DNA from: Chloroflexota bacterium
Lineage (GTDB): Bacteria; Chloroflexota; UBA11872; UBA12225; JAJDUF01
Length of the DNA: 64,000 bases
Direction of reading: 5' to 3'
NCBI GenBank assembly: GCA_022826725.1
Contig: JAJDUF010000004.1
Location: 124,001-188,000 of the forward strand
Positions 9,385 to 18,606 of the stretch are shown in pieces. The stretch's first letter is position 1; each line of letters opens with the position of its first letter. Position numbers and translations under genes: made by a program. The notes beneath the pieces were generated by a model, which worked only from the letters and a program-made list of their open reading frames with translations, had not been told where the DNA came from and made no database searches.

Positions 9385-10722
9385 CTACCGCTCCGGCGGC
9401 GCCCACGGCTCGCGCAAGCGGCGCTGTAGCTCGGGCAGTAGCTCATCAACGGGCTGGCGCTCCTGCGTCATCGAATCGCGCTCGCGGACCGTCACGGTGC
9501 GGTCTTCCAGGCTTTGCCGATCCACCGTGATGCACCACGGCGTCCCGATCTCGTCTTGCCGCCGGTACCGCCGACCGACGGCGGCGCTCTCGTCGTAGAT
9601 CGTCGGAAACTCCGGTCCCAGCGTGGCATAGATTTCCTGGGCGAGCGCCACCAACCCGGCATCGCGGCGCACCAAGGGGAAGACGGCCGCCTTGACTGGC
9701 GCCAACTGTGGATGGAGCCGCAGGACGACCCGCTTGTTGCCCCTGGCGTCTACTTCCTCGGCGTAGGCCGCCACGAGGAACGCCAGCAACGGGCGCTCAA
9801 CACCAACCGACGGCTCGACAATGTGCGGGATGAGATGCTCCTGAGATTGGTCGTCGAAGTAGTCAAGCTCCTTCCCACTCGCCGCAGCGTGCTGCCGCAG
9901 GTCGTAGTCGCCGCGGTTGGCGATGCCTTCCAGTTCTTCCAAGCCAAAGGGGTACCGGAACTTGATGTCCACCGTGCGGAGCGAGTAGTGTGCCCGCTCG
10001 TCATCGGGAACCTCGTACCGCTCCAGCAAGTCGGGCGGTATCCCGTACCGCACGTACCACGCCAGCCGCTCCTCCACCCAGCGGTCGAACCACTCCGCCG
10101 CCGTATCCGGCTTGACGAAATACTCCAGCTCCATCTGCTCGAACTCGCGCGTGCGGAAGATGAAGTTGCCGGGTGTGATCTCGTTGCGGAAGGCTTTGCC
10201 GATCTGGGCAATACCGAACGGCAGCTTCATGCGGGCCGCCAGTTGCACGTTGCGGAAGTTGAGATAGATCATCTGGCACGTCTCGGGCCGCAGGTACGCG
10301 ACGGAGGCATCGTCCTCGACCGGCCCGACAAACGTCTTGAACATCGTATTGAACTGCCGCGTGTCGGTGAAGTCGCTGGCACCGCAGTGGGGGCAGTTGG
10401 TGCCAAGCTCGTCGGCCTTGAACCGCCGATGGCACGAGCGGCACTCGACGAGCGCATCGGTGAAGTGCTCGACATGACCCGACACCTGCCACACGTCGGG
10501 CGCGGAGAGGATCGCGCCGTCGAGGCCCACGACGTCGGGCCGTGCCCACACCATGTCTCGCCACCAAGCCCGCTTGATATTGTTCTTCAGCTCCACCCCC
10601 AAGGGGCCATAATCCCAGGTGCTCCCGAAACCACCGTAGATCTCGCTATTGGGGAAGACGATGCCGCGCCGCTTACACAACGAGACTAGGGTGTCCATGC
10701 TGACCGACGACTGTGTGCTCAT
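9385..10722 (-). CDS. glyS: Glycyl-tRNA synthetase (class II, alpha2 type)
   Basis: Charges tRNA-Gly. At 445 residues this is the single-chain dimeric enzyme (archaeal/eukaryotic and some bacterial type), not the alpha2beta2 GlyQ/GlyS form. Visible parts are the N-terminal RRGIVFPNSEIYGGFGSTWD segment, a Zn-ribbon-like insert (CRSCHRRFKADELGTNCPHC), class II motif 2 (GKAFRNEITPGNFIFRTREF), and the C-terminal anticodon-binding domain with GTPWCITVD. The ATG at 10722 gives a family-typical start. It follows recO, as glyQS follows recO in Firmicutes. Confidence 0.95.
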   Translation of the reverse strand: MSTQSSVSMDTLVSLCKRRGIVFPNSEIYGGFGSTWDYGPLGVELKNNIKRAWWRDMVWARPDVVGLDGAILSAPDVWQVSGHVEHFTDALVECRSCHRRFKADELGTNCPHCGASDFTDTRQFNTMFKTFVGPVEDDASVAYLRPETCQMIYLNFRNVQLAARMKLPFGIAQIGKAFRNEITPGNFIFRTREFEQMELEYFVKPDTAAEWFDRWVEERLAWYVRYGIPPDLLERYEVPDDERAHYSLRTVDIKFRYPFGLEELEGIANRGDYDLRQHAAASGKELDYFDDQSQEHLIPHIVEPSVGVERPLLAFLVAAYAEEVDARGNKRVVLRLHPQLAPVKAAVFPLVRRDAGLVALAQEIYATLGPEFPTIYDESAAVGRRYRRQDEIGTPWCITVDRQSLEDRTVTVRERDSMTQERQPVDELLPELQRRLREPWAPPER

Positions 10723-10760
10723 GGGTGCCTATCTGCTCCAGTAGCGTATTGGCGTAGTGG

Positions 10761-10790
10761 TCCTCACCCCCGGCCCGCCTACCTTGCCCC
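10761..10790. repeat. Fragment of palindromic repeat (type B)
   Basis: The short gap between recO and glyS contains TCCTCACCCCCGGCCC, the same end sequence found in the fuller type B copies at 11.7, 44.3, 57.0 and 62.6 kb. The second arm is degraded. Confidence 0.5.
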
Positions 10791-10794
10791 TATC

Positions 10795-11589
10795 TTAGCG
10801 GCTACGCACCGCTGCCGGGGCCAGACCGTCGGCCTTGAGCCGACCGAGAAACTCGGCGGCGCGTGGTCGCCGCTCCAAGATGTATGTCACGGACGCTTGC
10901 AGTAGCTCCTCGACCTCAACTGCCGTGGCCGCGCCGACCTGCAAGCGCGTGGTGTAGTCCAGCGACTTCTGCGCCAGCAAACGGAGCGTCTTGATCGCGC
11001 GCACCGACACCGGCCGCGCGCGCTGCTGCCCCGGACCACAGTCGCTGCACAGCGCGCCACCGCTGGCCTCACTATAGTAGAGGCGACCGGGCTGCAAGCG
11101 CTCACTACATGCGGTACAGCGGTACAACTCCGGCAGGTAGCCGAGTAGCCCCAAGAGCTGCGCCTCGAAGCGGCGCATAACCAGCGCCTCGGCCGACCCA
11201 CCCTCGTCCAAGTAGCCGAGCGTGTCGCGCAGGAGCATAAACAATGGTGGATTGGGCTGCCGCACCTCATTGAGCCGATCAATCAGCTCGGCGGCATAGC
11301 AGGCGAGGCTGGTGCGCCAGAGGTCGTCGCGGAGGTGATGGTAGGCCCGGACGATCTCGGCCTGGGTGATGATGTCGAGGTCACGCCCCCTGGCAAGCTG
11401 CGCTTCGGTATGGGAAAACAGCTCCAGGCTGCCCCCCAGCTTGCTGCGCGGGCGCCGCACGCCCCGCGCGACCGCCCGCACCTTGCCGTAAGCCGCCGTG
11501 TAGAGCGTCACGATGCGGTCGGCTTCCCCGAAGTCGGTGCGCCGCACGATGATCGCCTCGGTGCGATAGGTACGCGCCGTTGTCGCCAT
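10795..11589 (-). CDS. recO: DNA repair protein RecO
   Basis: A 264-residue recombination mediator that loads RecA with RecR. It has the N-terminal OB fold (EAIIVRRTDFGEADRIVTLY, then YGKVRAVARGVRRPRSKLGG), a helical middle domain and a four-cysteine zinc finger (CTACSERL, then CSDCG) near residues 165-190. The ATG at 11589 yields the canonical N-terminus; a start at 11622 would add 11 non-homologous residues. The next gene downstream on this strand is glyS. Confidence 0.94.
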   Translation of the reverse strand: MATTARTYRTEAIIVRRTDFGEADRIVTLYTAAYGKVRAVARGVRRPRSKLGGSLELFSHTEAQLARGRDLDIITQAEIVRAYHHLRDDLWRTSLACYAAELIDRLNEVRQPNPPLFMLLRDTLGYLDEGGSAEALVMRRFEAQLLGLLGYLPELYRCTACSERLQPGRLYYSEASGGALCSDCGPGQQRARPVSVRAIKTLRLLAQKSLDYTTRLQVGAATAVEVEELLQASVTYILERRPRAAEFLGRLKADGLAPAAVRSR

Positions 11590-11639
11590 ATCGGCCTCGG
11601 ACTGCTGTACGCTGCGCCGCACGCCTGACCGCCGCCGGT

Positions 11640-11702
11640 GCTCCCCGCGAAAGCGGGAATCTATGCTCCCCTTCCCTCAGCGGGAGGGGCCGGGGGTGAG
11701 GC
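11640..11702. repeat. Composite palindromic repeat (types A and B)
   Basis: Between the CNNM/CBS gene and recO: a hairpin of the CCCCGC-GAAA-GCGGGAATC type (11643-11661), followed by a type B arm pair, CTCCCCTTCCC and GGGAGGGGCCGGGGGTGAGGC. Either hairpin might also terminate transcription. Confidence 0.7.
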
Positions 11703-11715
11703 GCGACCGGTTCAC

Positions 11716-13053
11716 TCAGGCGGCCGGCTCCGCGGTGGTCGTGCTCTCCGGGGACGGGACCGGCCGCAGAATACGGACCTTCTTGATCCGGTTGCCGTCA
11801 ATGGCCACGACGGTGAGCCGCACGCCGTCCGCAACCACCTCGTCGCCCGGCTCCGGCACACGGCCAAGTCTGTCGTAGACGAAGCCGCCGATGGTATCCA
11901 CGTCGTCGGCGTCGAGACGTAGGGAGAGGAGCTCGTTCACTTGCCCGAGAGGTGCGAGGGCATCTACGATTGCTTCGCGCTCGCTGAGGTGGCGCACCGG
12001 GGCTTCCTCGGTATCGTACTCGTCCTGAATCTCGCCGACGATCTCCTCCAAAATGTCCTCAATCGTCACTAGCCCCGCAGTGCCGCCATACTCGTCTACG
12101 ACGATGGCCAAGTGCGTCTTGCTCTGGCGCATGTCCCGCAGCAGTTCGGCGACCCTTTTCGTCTCCGGGACGAAATGCACCGGCCGCAGGACCTGCCGCA
12201 GGCCCACCTCCTGCCCACTGTCCTGGCGCAGCGCGCGCATGGCGTCCTTGACATAAAAGATGCCGAGAATGTGATCCATGTCGTCTGCGTAGACGGGCAT
12301 CCGCGAGAGACCCGCGGCGAGGGCACGGTCGAGCACCTCCTGCACCGTCCTGTTGCCACTCGCAGCCACCACGTAGACGCGCGGCACCATGATCTCGCGC
12401 ACCAACGTATCATCCAACTCGAAGATGCTGTGGATCATCTCGCGCTCGGTCTCGGCGAGCACCCCGCCTCGCTCCGCAGCGTCAACTTGGAACTTAAGGT
12501 CCTCCTCGGTTACGACCGGCACGGTGTCGAGCACGCGCGCGGCGCCCAGCGGGCGAAAGAGCAGGCGCGCCAGGGAATCGAGCAGCCACACCAACGGCCA
12601 GCACAGCCAAGCCGTAACGCGGAGAGGGCGGGCAAAGATCAGCACCGTCGTCTCGCCCACGTGTGCAGCCGCAATGCGCGGAACGTATTTCGCCAAGAGG
12701 ACGACCAGCAGCGTCGCAATCGTGGTCACGATCACGACGGCGATCCACTGACTGCCGCCGAGCAGCGGGGCCAGCCAGTCGCCGTACTGCCAAACGATCA
12801 GCGTTGTGGCAAAGAGGATTGGCGCCGTCAATGCCAGCTTGACTGTGGCGAGGAAACGGTTGCCTTGGCTGGTCAGCCACAGCAGGTCGGTGGCTGCACG
12901 CTGACCTTCACCCGCCAACTGCCGGAGGCGACCCGGCGGCACCGTAAGCACCGCGGTTTCGGCGGCGCTAAAGAAGGCGGCCAGCGCCGTGAGTAGCAGA
13001 AAACCTAACCCCGTCAGCACAAGACTGACGGGCGATATACTGGAGGGGTCCAA
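11716..13053 (-). CDS. CNNM/CBS-domain membrane protein (hemolysin C / CorC family)
   Basis: A 445-residue inner-membrane protein with an N-terminal DUF21/CNNM transmembrane domain (four hydrophobic segments within residues 10-160), a CBS pair (about 205-325, including [15 protein letters not shown] and [20 protein letters not shown]) and a C-terminal CorC_HlyC domain. Members are implicated in Mg2+/Co2+ homeostasis; older hemolysin labels are misleading. It lies 179 bases downstream of ispE. In proteobacteria ybeY neighbours the related ybeX/corC, so the position is meaningful. Confidence 0.9.
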   Translation of the reverse strand: MDPSSISPVSLVLTGLGFLLLTALAAFFSAAETAVLTVPPGRLRQLAGEGQRAATDLLWLTSQGNRFLATVKLALTAPILFATTLIVWQYGDWLAPLLGGSQWIAVVIVTTIATLLVVLLAKYVPRIAAAHVGETTVLIFARPLRVTAWLCWPLVWLLDSLARLLFRPLGAARVLDTVPVVTEEDLKFQVDAAERGGVLAETEREMIHSIFELDDTLVREIMVPRVYVVAASGNRTVQEVLDRALAAGLSRMPVYADDMDHILGIFYVKDAMRALRQDSGQEVGLRQVLRPVHFVPETKRVAELLRDMRQSKTHLAIVVDEYGGTAGLVTIEDILEEIVGEIQDEYDTEEAPVRHLSEREAIVDALAPLGQVNELLSLRLDADDVDTIGGFVYDRLGRVPEPGDEVVADGVRLTVVAIDGNRIKKVRILRPVPSPESTTTAEPAA

Positions 13054-13220
13054 ACGGCTATAACTCCTGGCTGGCGGTGCAGAGGCTTGCCCTACATCCT
13101 AGACGCGCTGCCTGCTGCGGGATGTGCGTTGCCAGCCCACGTGCCTCCACCCACTATCATACCATCCCGCGCAAGTGCCGTTCCACCGGTGCGGGCAGAC
13201 GCGGCGGCGGGGACGGCCCG

Positions 13221-13262
13221 TGCCCTCCCCCGTCACAACGGGGGAGTGGTAGGGTAGGGGGC
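13221..13262. repeat. Palindromic repeat (type D) overlapping the ispE stop codon
   Basis: A perfect 9-bp hairpin, CTCCCCCGT-CACA-ACGGGGGAG, lies at 13225-13246. The ispE stop codon (13233-13235) falls inside its loop, and the adjacent bases encode the last residues of IspE (PYPTTPPL). It could act as a terminator or be a repeat inserted at the gene end. Confidence 0.65.
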
Positions 13263-14111
13263 TGGCTTCCGGTGGAACGGCACTGCCCACACAGTATACT
13301 CGCGTCCGCTCCCGACCGCCGCCGCGATCCGCCGCGCTGCCGTCTCGCTCGCGCAGAGCGCAAAGACCGTCGGCCCACTCCCACTCACCTGCACGTGGCC
13401 CGCTCCCGCCTCGTGCAGCCGCTGGCGGATGGCGCCGATGGCGGGGCAAAGCCGGGCGGCCGTCGCCGCGAGTCCGTTGGTCAGGCCGGTAGCCCAGTCC
13501 GGGGCGCGGCCCTGCCGCAGGGCCGCGGCGAGCTGGCGCGTCCGGCGGCCGTCGCTGTAGCTGTTCGGACGCAACGCCCCATAGACGACAGCGGTGGACA
13601 ACGGTTGGCGGGGACGCACGAGGACGACCCAGCCGAGTGGCGGGGGCGGCAGTAGCTCTACCCGTTCGCCGCGTCCGCTTACGACCGCCGTCGGTCCGGC
13701 CAAAAAGAAGGGAATGTCCGAGCCGATGGTGGCGCCAATGCGGGATAGCTCACCTAGTGTCAGGCCCAAGTGCCAGTACCGGTTCAGCAGCACGAGCGCC
13801 GCCGCGGCATCGCTACTGCCGCCACCCAGTCCCGCCGCGACGGGAATGCCTTTGCACAGCCGCAGCTCCGCGCCCCGACGGCAGCCGGTGGCGTCCTGCA
13901 ACGCCCGCGCCGCCCGGACCACCAGGTTGTCTGCGCCGGAGAGCGCGCTCCGGTCGCAGGTGAAGCGGAGGGTTTCGGCCGGAGCGACGCCCAGCTCGTC
14001 ATAGAGACCAACCGCCTGGATCACCGAGGCTATCTCGTGGAAGCCGTCCGGCCGGCGGCCCAGGATTTCGAGCGCCAGGTTGATCTTTGCCGGGGCGCGA
14101 TACAACTCCAT
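13233..14111 (-). CDS. ispE: 4-diphosphocytidyl-2-C-methyl-D-erythritol kinase
   Basis: A GHMP kinase that phosphorylates CDP-ME in the MEP isoprenoid pathway. It shows APAKINLALEILGRRPDGFH at the N-terminus, the glycine-rich ATP loop AAGLGGGSSDAAAAL, and GSDIPFFL with the catalytic Asp. Length is 292 residues. The ATG at 14111 is preferred because it overlaps the dgkA stop codon (TGATG), implying translational coupling. The final residues PAPYPTTPPL come from an intergenic-type palindromic repeat and are not family-conserved. Confidence 0.94.
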   Translation of the reverse strand: MELYRAPAKINLALEILGRRPDGFHEIASVIQAVGLYDELGVAPAETLRFTCDRSALSGADNLVVRAARALQDATGCRRGAELRLCKGIPVAAGLGGGSSDAAAALVLLNRYWHLGLTLGELSRIGATIGSDIPFFLAGPTAVVSGRGERVELLPPPPLGWVVLVRPRQPLSTAVVYGALRPNSYSDGRRTRQLAAALRQGRAPDWATGLTNGLAATAARLCPAIGAIRQRLHEAGAGHVQVSGSGPTVFALCASETAARRIAAAVGSGREYTVWAVPFHRKPAPYPTTPPL

Positions 14112-14515
14112 CAGCCCGCCCACTGACCGACCAGACGCGCAACCCGCGGCAGGAAGATCGCCAGCCCGACCAACACCGCCCCACCGGCGCTCACCAGGAC
14201 GGCGCCGGCGGCCACGTCCTTGGCGACTTTGGCCAGCGGGTGCGGCTCCGGTGATACGAGATCAACGATAACCTCGATGGCCGTGTTGAACAGTTCAGCC
14301 GTCAGGACGAGGGTAATCGCCACAAGCAGCACCGCCAACTCTAAAGGAGTAACACCGACCAGGACCGCCGCCGCCAGCACCATAACGGCGGCGCCAAGGT
14401 GAAACCGCACGTGACGCTGGCTCCGTACCGCGTGGGACACGCCGGACCAGGCGTAGCATAGACTGCTGCGGAAACGCCGCCGGCTAGAGGTTGTCAGTGA
14501 GGCCGAGCTGTCCAA
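14111..14515 (-). CDS. dgkA: Diacylglycerol/undecaprenol kinase (DgkA family)
   Basis: A small membrane kinase, about 134 residues, with three transmembrane helices. Gram-positive members phosphorylate undecaprenol. Visible are the amphipathic N-terminal helix (RRRFRSSLCYAWSGVSHAVR), the signature AELFNTAIEVIVDL and VSPEPHPLAKVAKDVAAGAV. No ATG lies at the expected N-terminus. A TTG at 14515 follows an AGGAGG Shine-Dalgarno by 8-9 bases and gives the right length, so it is chosen; it makes the gene overlap the 3' end of ybeY by 32 bases. Its TGA overlaps the ATG of ispE. Confidence 0.86.
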   Translation of the reverse strand: MDSSASLTTSSRRRFRSSLCYAWSGVSHAVRSQRHVRFHLGAAVMVLAAAVLVGVTPLELAVLLVAITLVLTAELFNTAIEVIVDLVSPEPHPLAKVAKDVAAGAVLVSAGGAVLVGLAIFLPRVARLVGQWAG

Positions 14516-14954
14516 GAATACGCTCCTCCTGCTCACGCATCGCCGCGAAGTCCTCGTCCCGGTGATGATCGTACCCCACCAGATGCAGCACGCCATGAAT
14601 CAGCAGGTAGGCCAGCTCGTGCTGCTCGGTATGTCCGTAGGTGCGCGCTTGCCGCTGCACTCGGGGGTAACAGATCACTACGTCGCCCAACTGCCGGTCG
14701 GCCGCTGCCAGCGTCACGAACGATTCCCGATCTTCAGGCGCTTGCAGCGGGAAGGCCAACACATCGGTGGGACGGTCAACCCCACGATAACGTTTGTTCA
14801 GGTCGTGTAAGCATGCCTCATCCCCAACTGTCACCGACACTTCGACCGCCGGAGGGAGGGGAGAATGCAACGCGGCCAGGACCGCAGTCACCACCTGCTC
14901 TACCCACGCCGGGTCTACGTCGGCCGCATACGACGGGTCAACCGCCAGCAGCAC
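14484..14954 (-). CDS. ybeY: Endoribonuclease YbeY (rRNA maturation factor)
   Basis: A 156-residue metallo-endoribonuclease acting in 16S rRNA 3'-end maturation and ribosome quality control. The zinc site HGVLHLVGYDHHRDED carries the H-x3-H-x5-H motif. RYRGVDRPTDVLAFP is the other family hallmark. The GTG at 14954 is the start and overlaps the 3' end of pgpH by 17 bases. The order pgpH-ybeY-dgkA is the same as in Bacillus. Confidence 0.95.
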   Translation of the reverse strand: MLLAVDPSYAADVDPAWVEQVVTAVLAALHSPLPPAVEVSVTVGDEACLHDLNKRYRGVDRPTDVLAFPLQAPEDRESFVTLAAADRQLGDVVICYPRVQRQARTYGHTEQHELAYLLIHGVLHLVGYDHHRDEDFAAMREQEERILGQLGLTDNL

Positions 14955-17106
14955 GCTCGGCGTCGGGACTGGGCAGCCTGGCCGGGTCGGTGGTCGTCTT
15001 GGGGTATTCGATGCGCGGATGGTAGATACCCTGTAACTGCTGCGTCAACGACAACTTAATGCTCTTGAGGTCCCGGAGTGTCAGCGTCGAATCGTCGAGT
15101 TGACCCTCCAATATCCGTTCGTCCACCACACGAGTGACCAGCGCCGCGATACTCTGAGCCGACTGCCGCGTCGCCGAGGGGGCCGTCGTTGCCGAGCGAA
15201 CCGCGGCCTCGGCGCTATCCGCCAGCATCACCAGGGCTGTTTCCTTAGTCTGCGGCTTGGGGCCGGGGTAGCGGAACTGGTCCTCGCTCACTGGCCCATG
15301 GCCATTATCCTCGACTGCCCGCCGATAGAAATACTGCATGCACATATCGCCGTGGTGCTCGGCGATGAAGCGCTGAATGCGTCGCGGGAGGCGGTGCTGG
15401 CGCCCGAGGTCCAGGCCCTTGGCCGTGTGCTCGATGATGGCCAGTGCGCTTTCCTGTGGGCCAAGATGGTCGTGGATGTTCTCCCCGTCCATCTGGTTCT
15501 CGATGAAGTAGTAAGGCCGGTGGAGCTTGCCGATATCGTGGTAGTAAGCGCCTACGCGCGCCAAGAGCGGGTTTCCCCCGATACGCTCGGCAGCCTGCTC
15601 GGCGAGGTTGGCCACCAACATGCTGTGGTGGAACGTGCCGGGCGCTTCGAGCGCCAGCCGGCGGAGCAGCGTTTGCCCCGGGTGTGCCCACTCCAGCAGC
15701 TGCATCGTCGTCGTAGCGCCAAACAGGATGCCGGCCAGTCCGGAGATACCCAGCGTGAGCACCGCTGCCAGTGCTCCGTTGCCGAGCGTTGCCAGGACCA
15801 ACGGCGTCATGGCGACCAGGTCGTAATCTTGGTTCAGCAATCGGAAGGCAACCACGATCACGAGACCGGCGACGGCCACGAGCAGACCGGCCACGAAGAA
15901 CGTATGCATCCGCTCGATCCGCCGTGCCCCAAGTGCCCCGGCCGCGGTGGTGGCAAAGCTGAGGGTGATAAGCTCGAGGTTGCCGTTATAGAGCGGTGCT
16001 AGGAGCAACACCGTTGCAGCACACCACGCGAAGGCCAACCGGGGGGCGAGCAAGCTGCTAAGTACCATCGCCCCGGTGGCCAGCGGGATCGCGTAGACCG
16101 CCCAATGCGTCGTCGGCAGCACCAGCTTGGTCACGAACAGCGGGATGACGATGGAGGCCAGCACGCCGGTCAACTGCAGTGGCTGGCTAAACGTGGCCGG
16201 CTGGAAAATGCTGACATAGTACAGGAACAGGCTGACCAATAGGCCAACGTAGAGCGCGGTTCCAAGTAGCAGTTCGAGTCGCAGCGTTCGCCGCGACAAT
16301 CCCACTGCCTTGAGCGCCTCAATGTCGTCTTCTGTCAGGGTTTCACCGGCCCGCACGATCACCTCACTAAGCTCCACGGTCGCGGTAACCGGCTGCACCG
16401 CGTCACGGGCCTGTTGTCGTGCCTCCTCGGTCGCCACGGCATTGTAGATCAGGTTCTCCTGAATGTATTCGCGGACGAGCACCGACACGACCGCTATCTG
16501 GTCGCTACTCAGCGACTGATTAATCGCGGCGACGGCCTGGCCGTGAACGTCGGCCAACTCGTCTTCGTGGATACGCTGCGCGATGTGATTGTCAAGAATA
16601 CGCGAGGTTTCGGCAGTAACCGCCAGCCAGTCGGCGTCAGGCAACTCTGCCATGAGTGCCACGCTCCGCGCCGGGAGGTTGGGGATAATCGCGGCAATCT
16701 GCCGCTGCCGCTCCGCAGTTGTAGTATCGCCGGCTTTGCGGACGTCGCCGATGGCGTTCAGCGCCTCGGTGGCGTTCGTGCGGAGACGCCGCAGCAGGCT
16801 GGCATCGTAGTCGGAGTAGTCGCCTACCTGCCCTGCCGCCTCCGCGCGCAGCGCCCGAGTCTGCACTTGACTCACATATGTCGCGCGGCGCGGCGCAAGT
16901 ATCGTCGTCTCGGCTACCTCGCCGGCAGACAGCGCCGGCCGATCTGTCCCGATGTCCAGCGTGAGGATGGTGGTAGCAGCGGCAACCAGCACCAGTCCCC
17001 CCACGACGGCCGCCAAGATAGGGAGCCACCGCCGTGCGGCTATGGCTGGGAGTCGCGGGAGGCTCCCGCTACTGGTATTCGTTTCGGCCGATGCTGAAGA
17101 GGCCAT
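14938..17106 (-). CDS. pgpH: 7TM-HD c-di-AMP phosphodiesterase-type protein (PgpH family)
   Basis: A 722-residue membrane protein: a cytoplasmic tail, one N-terminal transmembrane helix (residues about 25-48), an extracellular domain (about 50-270), seven transmembrane helices (about 285-475) and a cytoplasmic HD phosphohydrolase domain (about 485-690) with TFHHSMLVANLAEQAAERIG, YYHDIGK and FIAEHHGD metal ligands. The listeria/bacillus homologue degrades c-di-AMP. The ATG at 17106 follows a CAGGG sequence. It overlaps ybeY, so the two are translationally linked. Confidence 0.93.
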   Translation of the reverse strand: MASSASAETNTSSGSLPRLPAIAARRWLPILAAVVGGLVLVAAATTILTLDIGTDRPALSAGEVAETTILAPRRATYVSQVQTRALRAEAAGQVGDYSDYDASLLRRLRTNATEALNAIGDVRKAGDTTTAERQRQIAAIIPNLPARSVALMAELPDADWLAVTAETSRILDNHIAQRIHEDELADVHGQAVAAINQSLSSDQIAVVSVLVREYIQENLIYNAVATEEARQQARDAVQPVTATVELSEVIVRAGETLTEDDIEALKAVGLSRRTLRLELLLGTALYVGLLVSLFLYYVSIFQPATFSQPLQLTGVLASIVIPLFVTKLVLPTTHWAVYAIPLATGAMVLSSLLAPRLAFAWCAATVLLLAPLYNGNLELITLSFATTAAGALGARRIERMHTFFVAGLLVAVAGLVIVVAFRLLNQDYDLVAMTPLVLATLGNGALAAVLTLGISGLAGILFGATTTMQLLEWAHPGQTLLRRLALEAPGTFHHSMLVANLAEQAAERIGGNPLLARVGAYYHDIGKLHRPYYFIENQMDGENIHDHLGPQESALAIIEHTAKGLDLGRQHRLPRRIQRFIAEHHGDMCMQYFYRRAVEDNGHGPVSEDQFRYPGPKPQTKETALVMLADSAEAAVRSATTAPSATRQSAQSIAALVTRVVDERILEGQLDDSTLTLRDLKSIKLSLTQQLQGIYHPRIEYPKTTTDPARLPSPDAERAAGG

Positions 17107-17154
17107 GATTACCCTGAGAACGACCGACTAACCACGCCCGCTGTACCGCCGAGT

Positions 17155-17499
17155 CTACCCTGGCGGCCACGTCATCGGGCGACCGCCCAAGAGGTGGACG
17201 TGCAGGTGACCGACGGACTGCCCACCGTCTGCACCGTGATTGATGACCAATCGGTAGCCCGGTTGATCCAGTCCCTCGGCAGCAGCAACCTCGACCGCAG
17301 TCGCCAGCACGGCGCCCAGTACTCCGGTATCGGAGCGGTCCGTGTCGGCGACGGAGGCGATATGGCACCGCGGTATGACCAGTATGTGCGTGGGCGCTTG
17401 CGGGCTGAGATCGCGGAAGGCGATAGTGTTCTCATCCTCGCACACGATCTTCGCCGGGATACGACCATCCGCAATGCCACAGAACACACAATCCGCCAT
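17155..17499 (-). CDS. HIT family nucleotide-binding protein
   Basis: A 114-residue HINT-type histidine triad hydrolase, which removes AMP from phosphoramidates. The triad GHLHVHLLGG is at the C-terminus; the N-terminal CVFCGI has the CxxC of the HINT zinc site. The ATG at 17499 is set by GGGAGG 6 bases upstream; a start at 17559 would add 20 unrelated residues. It lies between prmA and pgpH on the same strand. Confidence 0.93.
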   Translation of the reverse strand: MADCVFCGIADGRIPAKIVCEDENTIAFRDLSPQAPTHILVIPRCHIASVADTDRSDTGVLGAVLATAVEVAAAEGLDQPGYRLVINHGADGGQSVGHLHVHLLGGRPMTWPPG

Positions 17500-17658
17500 C
17501 AGTGCCTCCCGCCGGGATATGGCAACGCCTATTAATCCCCCAGTCGGGGCCAGCCCCATCCGCCCCCTGTACCGACTGGCAGCCCATTCTACCAGAGAGC
17601 GGCCACCGAAAAACGTCTCTGCCGAACATGCTATCGGTGAGGTGGGGAGTCTGTCCCC

Positions 17659-18606
17659 TCAGTCGCGCCGCATGAGTTGCAAGGCAACCCAGTCCCGGCG
17701 GGTGCGTCGCGCGGCCGGTGCAAACCCCGCCTGTGTCAACGCATCAACGGCGATTGCTTCCCGCTCGGCCAGGATGCCACTCGCGATAAGCCGCCCGCCC
17801 GGCCGCATGGCGCCGGCCAGTTGATGCGCGTGCTCACTGATTACTCGCGCGACGATATTGGCGATAGCGAGGTCGAACTGCGCCGCTGGAGCAAGGCAGT
17901 TGGGCGTCGCGCCATCTGCGGTCGCTGGCATCTGTATGCCGAGCGTCCCATGGCGCACGGTCACGACATCGGCTACCCCATTCACACCGACGTTCTCGCC
18001 GGCCGTGCGCGCCGCCGTCGCGTCTACGTCGAGCGCCAGCACCTGCGCCGCGCCCAGCCGCGCGGCAGCGATGGCCAGAATACCGGAGCCGGTCCCGAGG
18101 TCCAGCACATGGGCGCCTTGCACGGGCAGCGTCTCCAGCAGCTCAAGGCAAAGCTGGGTGCTCGGGTGGAGTCCCGTGCCGAACGCCAGCCCCGGATCGA
18201 GCGTGATCACGAGATCGTCGGACCGGGGCGCATAGTCGAGCCACGAGGGGGTGACGACCCACCGCCGGCCCACCCGGAGCGTGTGATAGTGCTTCCGCCA
18301 AGCAACCGCCCAGTCTTCCTCCGCCGTCCACCGCATATCCAGCGCACCGAGCGGTGCCAGGTCGAAGGCACGCAAAATGCCGACGGCCCGGACAATCTCC
18401 TGCTCCGCCCGTTGCCAGTCGGCGTCCTCGGAGACATAGGTGCGGATCGTCCGCAGCGCCTCGGCCGGCGTGTCGTACTCGTCGGCGTCACCGGTCTGGA
18501 CCAGCGGATGCTCGACCAGCACGTCGCCGCCCCAGCGGCGGAAGAGCGCCGCGACGGCTTCCGCCGCTTCCGCGCTTGCCTGAATGCGGAACTCGCGCCA
18601 ACGCAT
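17659..18606 (-). CDS. prmA: Ribosomal protein L11 methyltransferase
   Basis: A SAM-dependent enzyme that trimethylates L11 residues. It has an N-terminal L11-binding domain (MRWREFRIQASAEAAEAVAAL start) and a class I methyltransferase domain with VLDLGTGSGILAIAAARLG (motif I) and a NIVARV motif corresponding to NI(L/V)A. The 315 residues match the family when the ATG at 18606 is used; a start at 18738 would add 44 unrelated residues. It is divergent from the aldolase gene at 18784. Confidence 0.92.
   Translation of the reverse strand: MRWREFRIQASAEAAEAVAALFRRWGGDVLVEHPLVQTGDADEYDTPAEALRTIRTYVSEDADWQRAEQEIVRAVGILRAFDLAPLGALDMRWTAEEDWAVAWRKHYHTLRVGRRWVVTPSWLDYAPRSDDLVITLDPGLAFGTGLHPSTQLCLELLETLPVQGAHVLDLGTGSGILAIAAARLGAAQVLALDVDATAARTAGENVGVNGVADVVTVRHGTLGIQMPATADGATPNCLAPAAQFDLAIANIVARVISEHAHQLAGAMRPGGRLIASGILAEREAIAVDALTQAGFAPAARRTRRDWVALQLMRRD

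Noticed and set aside
9514..10689. A 391-codon plus-strand frame opposite glyS
   Set aside because: Exact antisense shadow of glyS with shadow-like composition.
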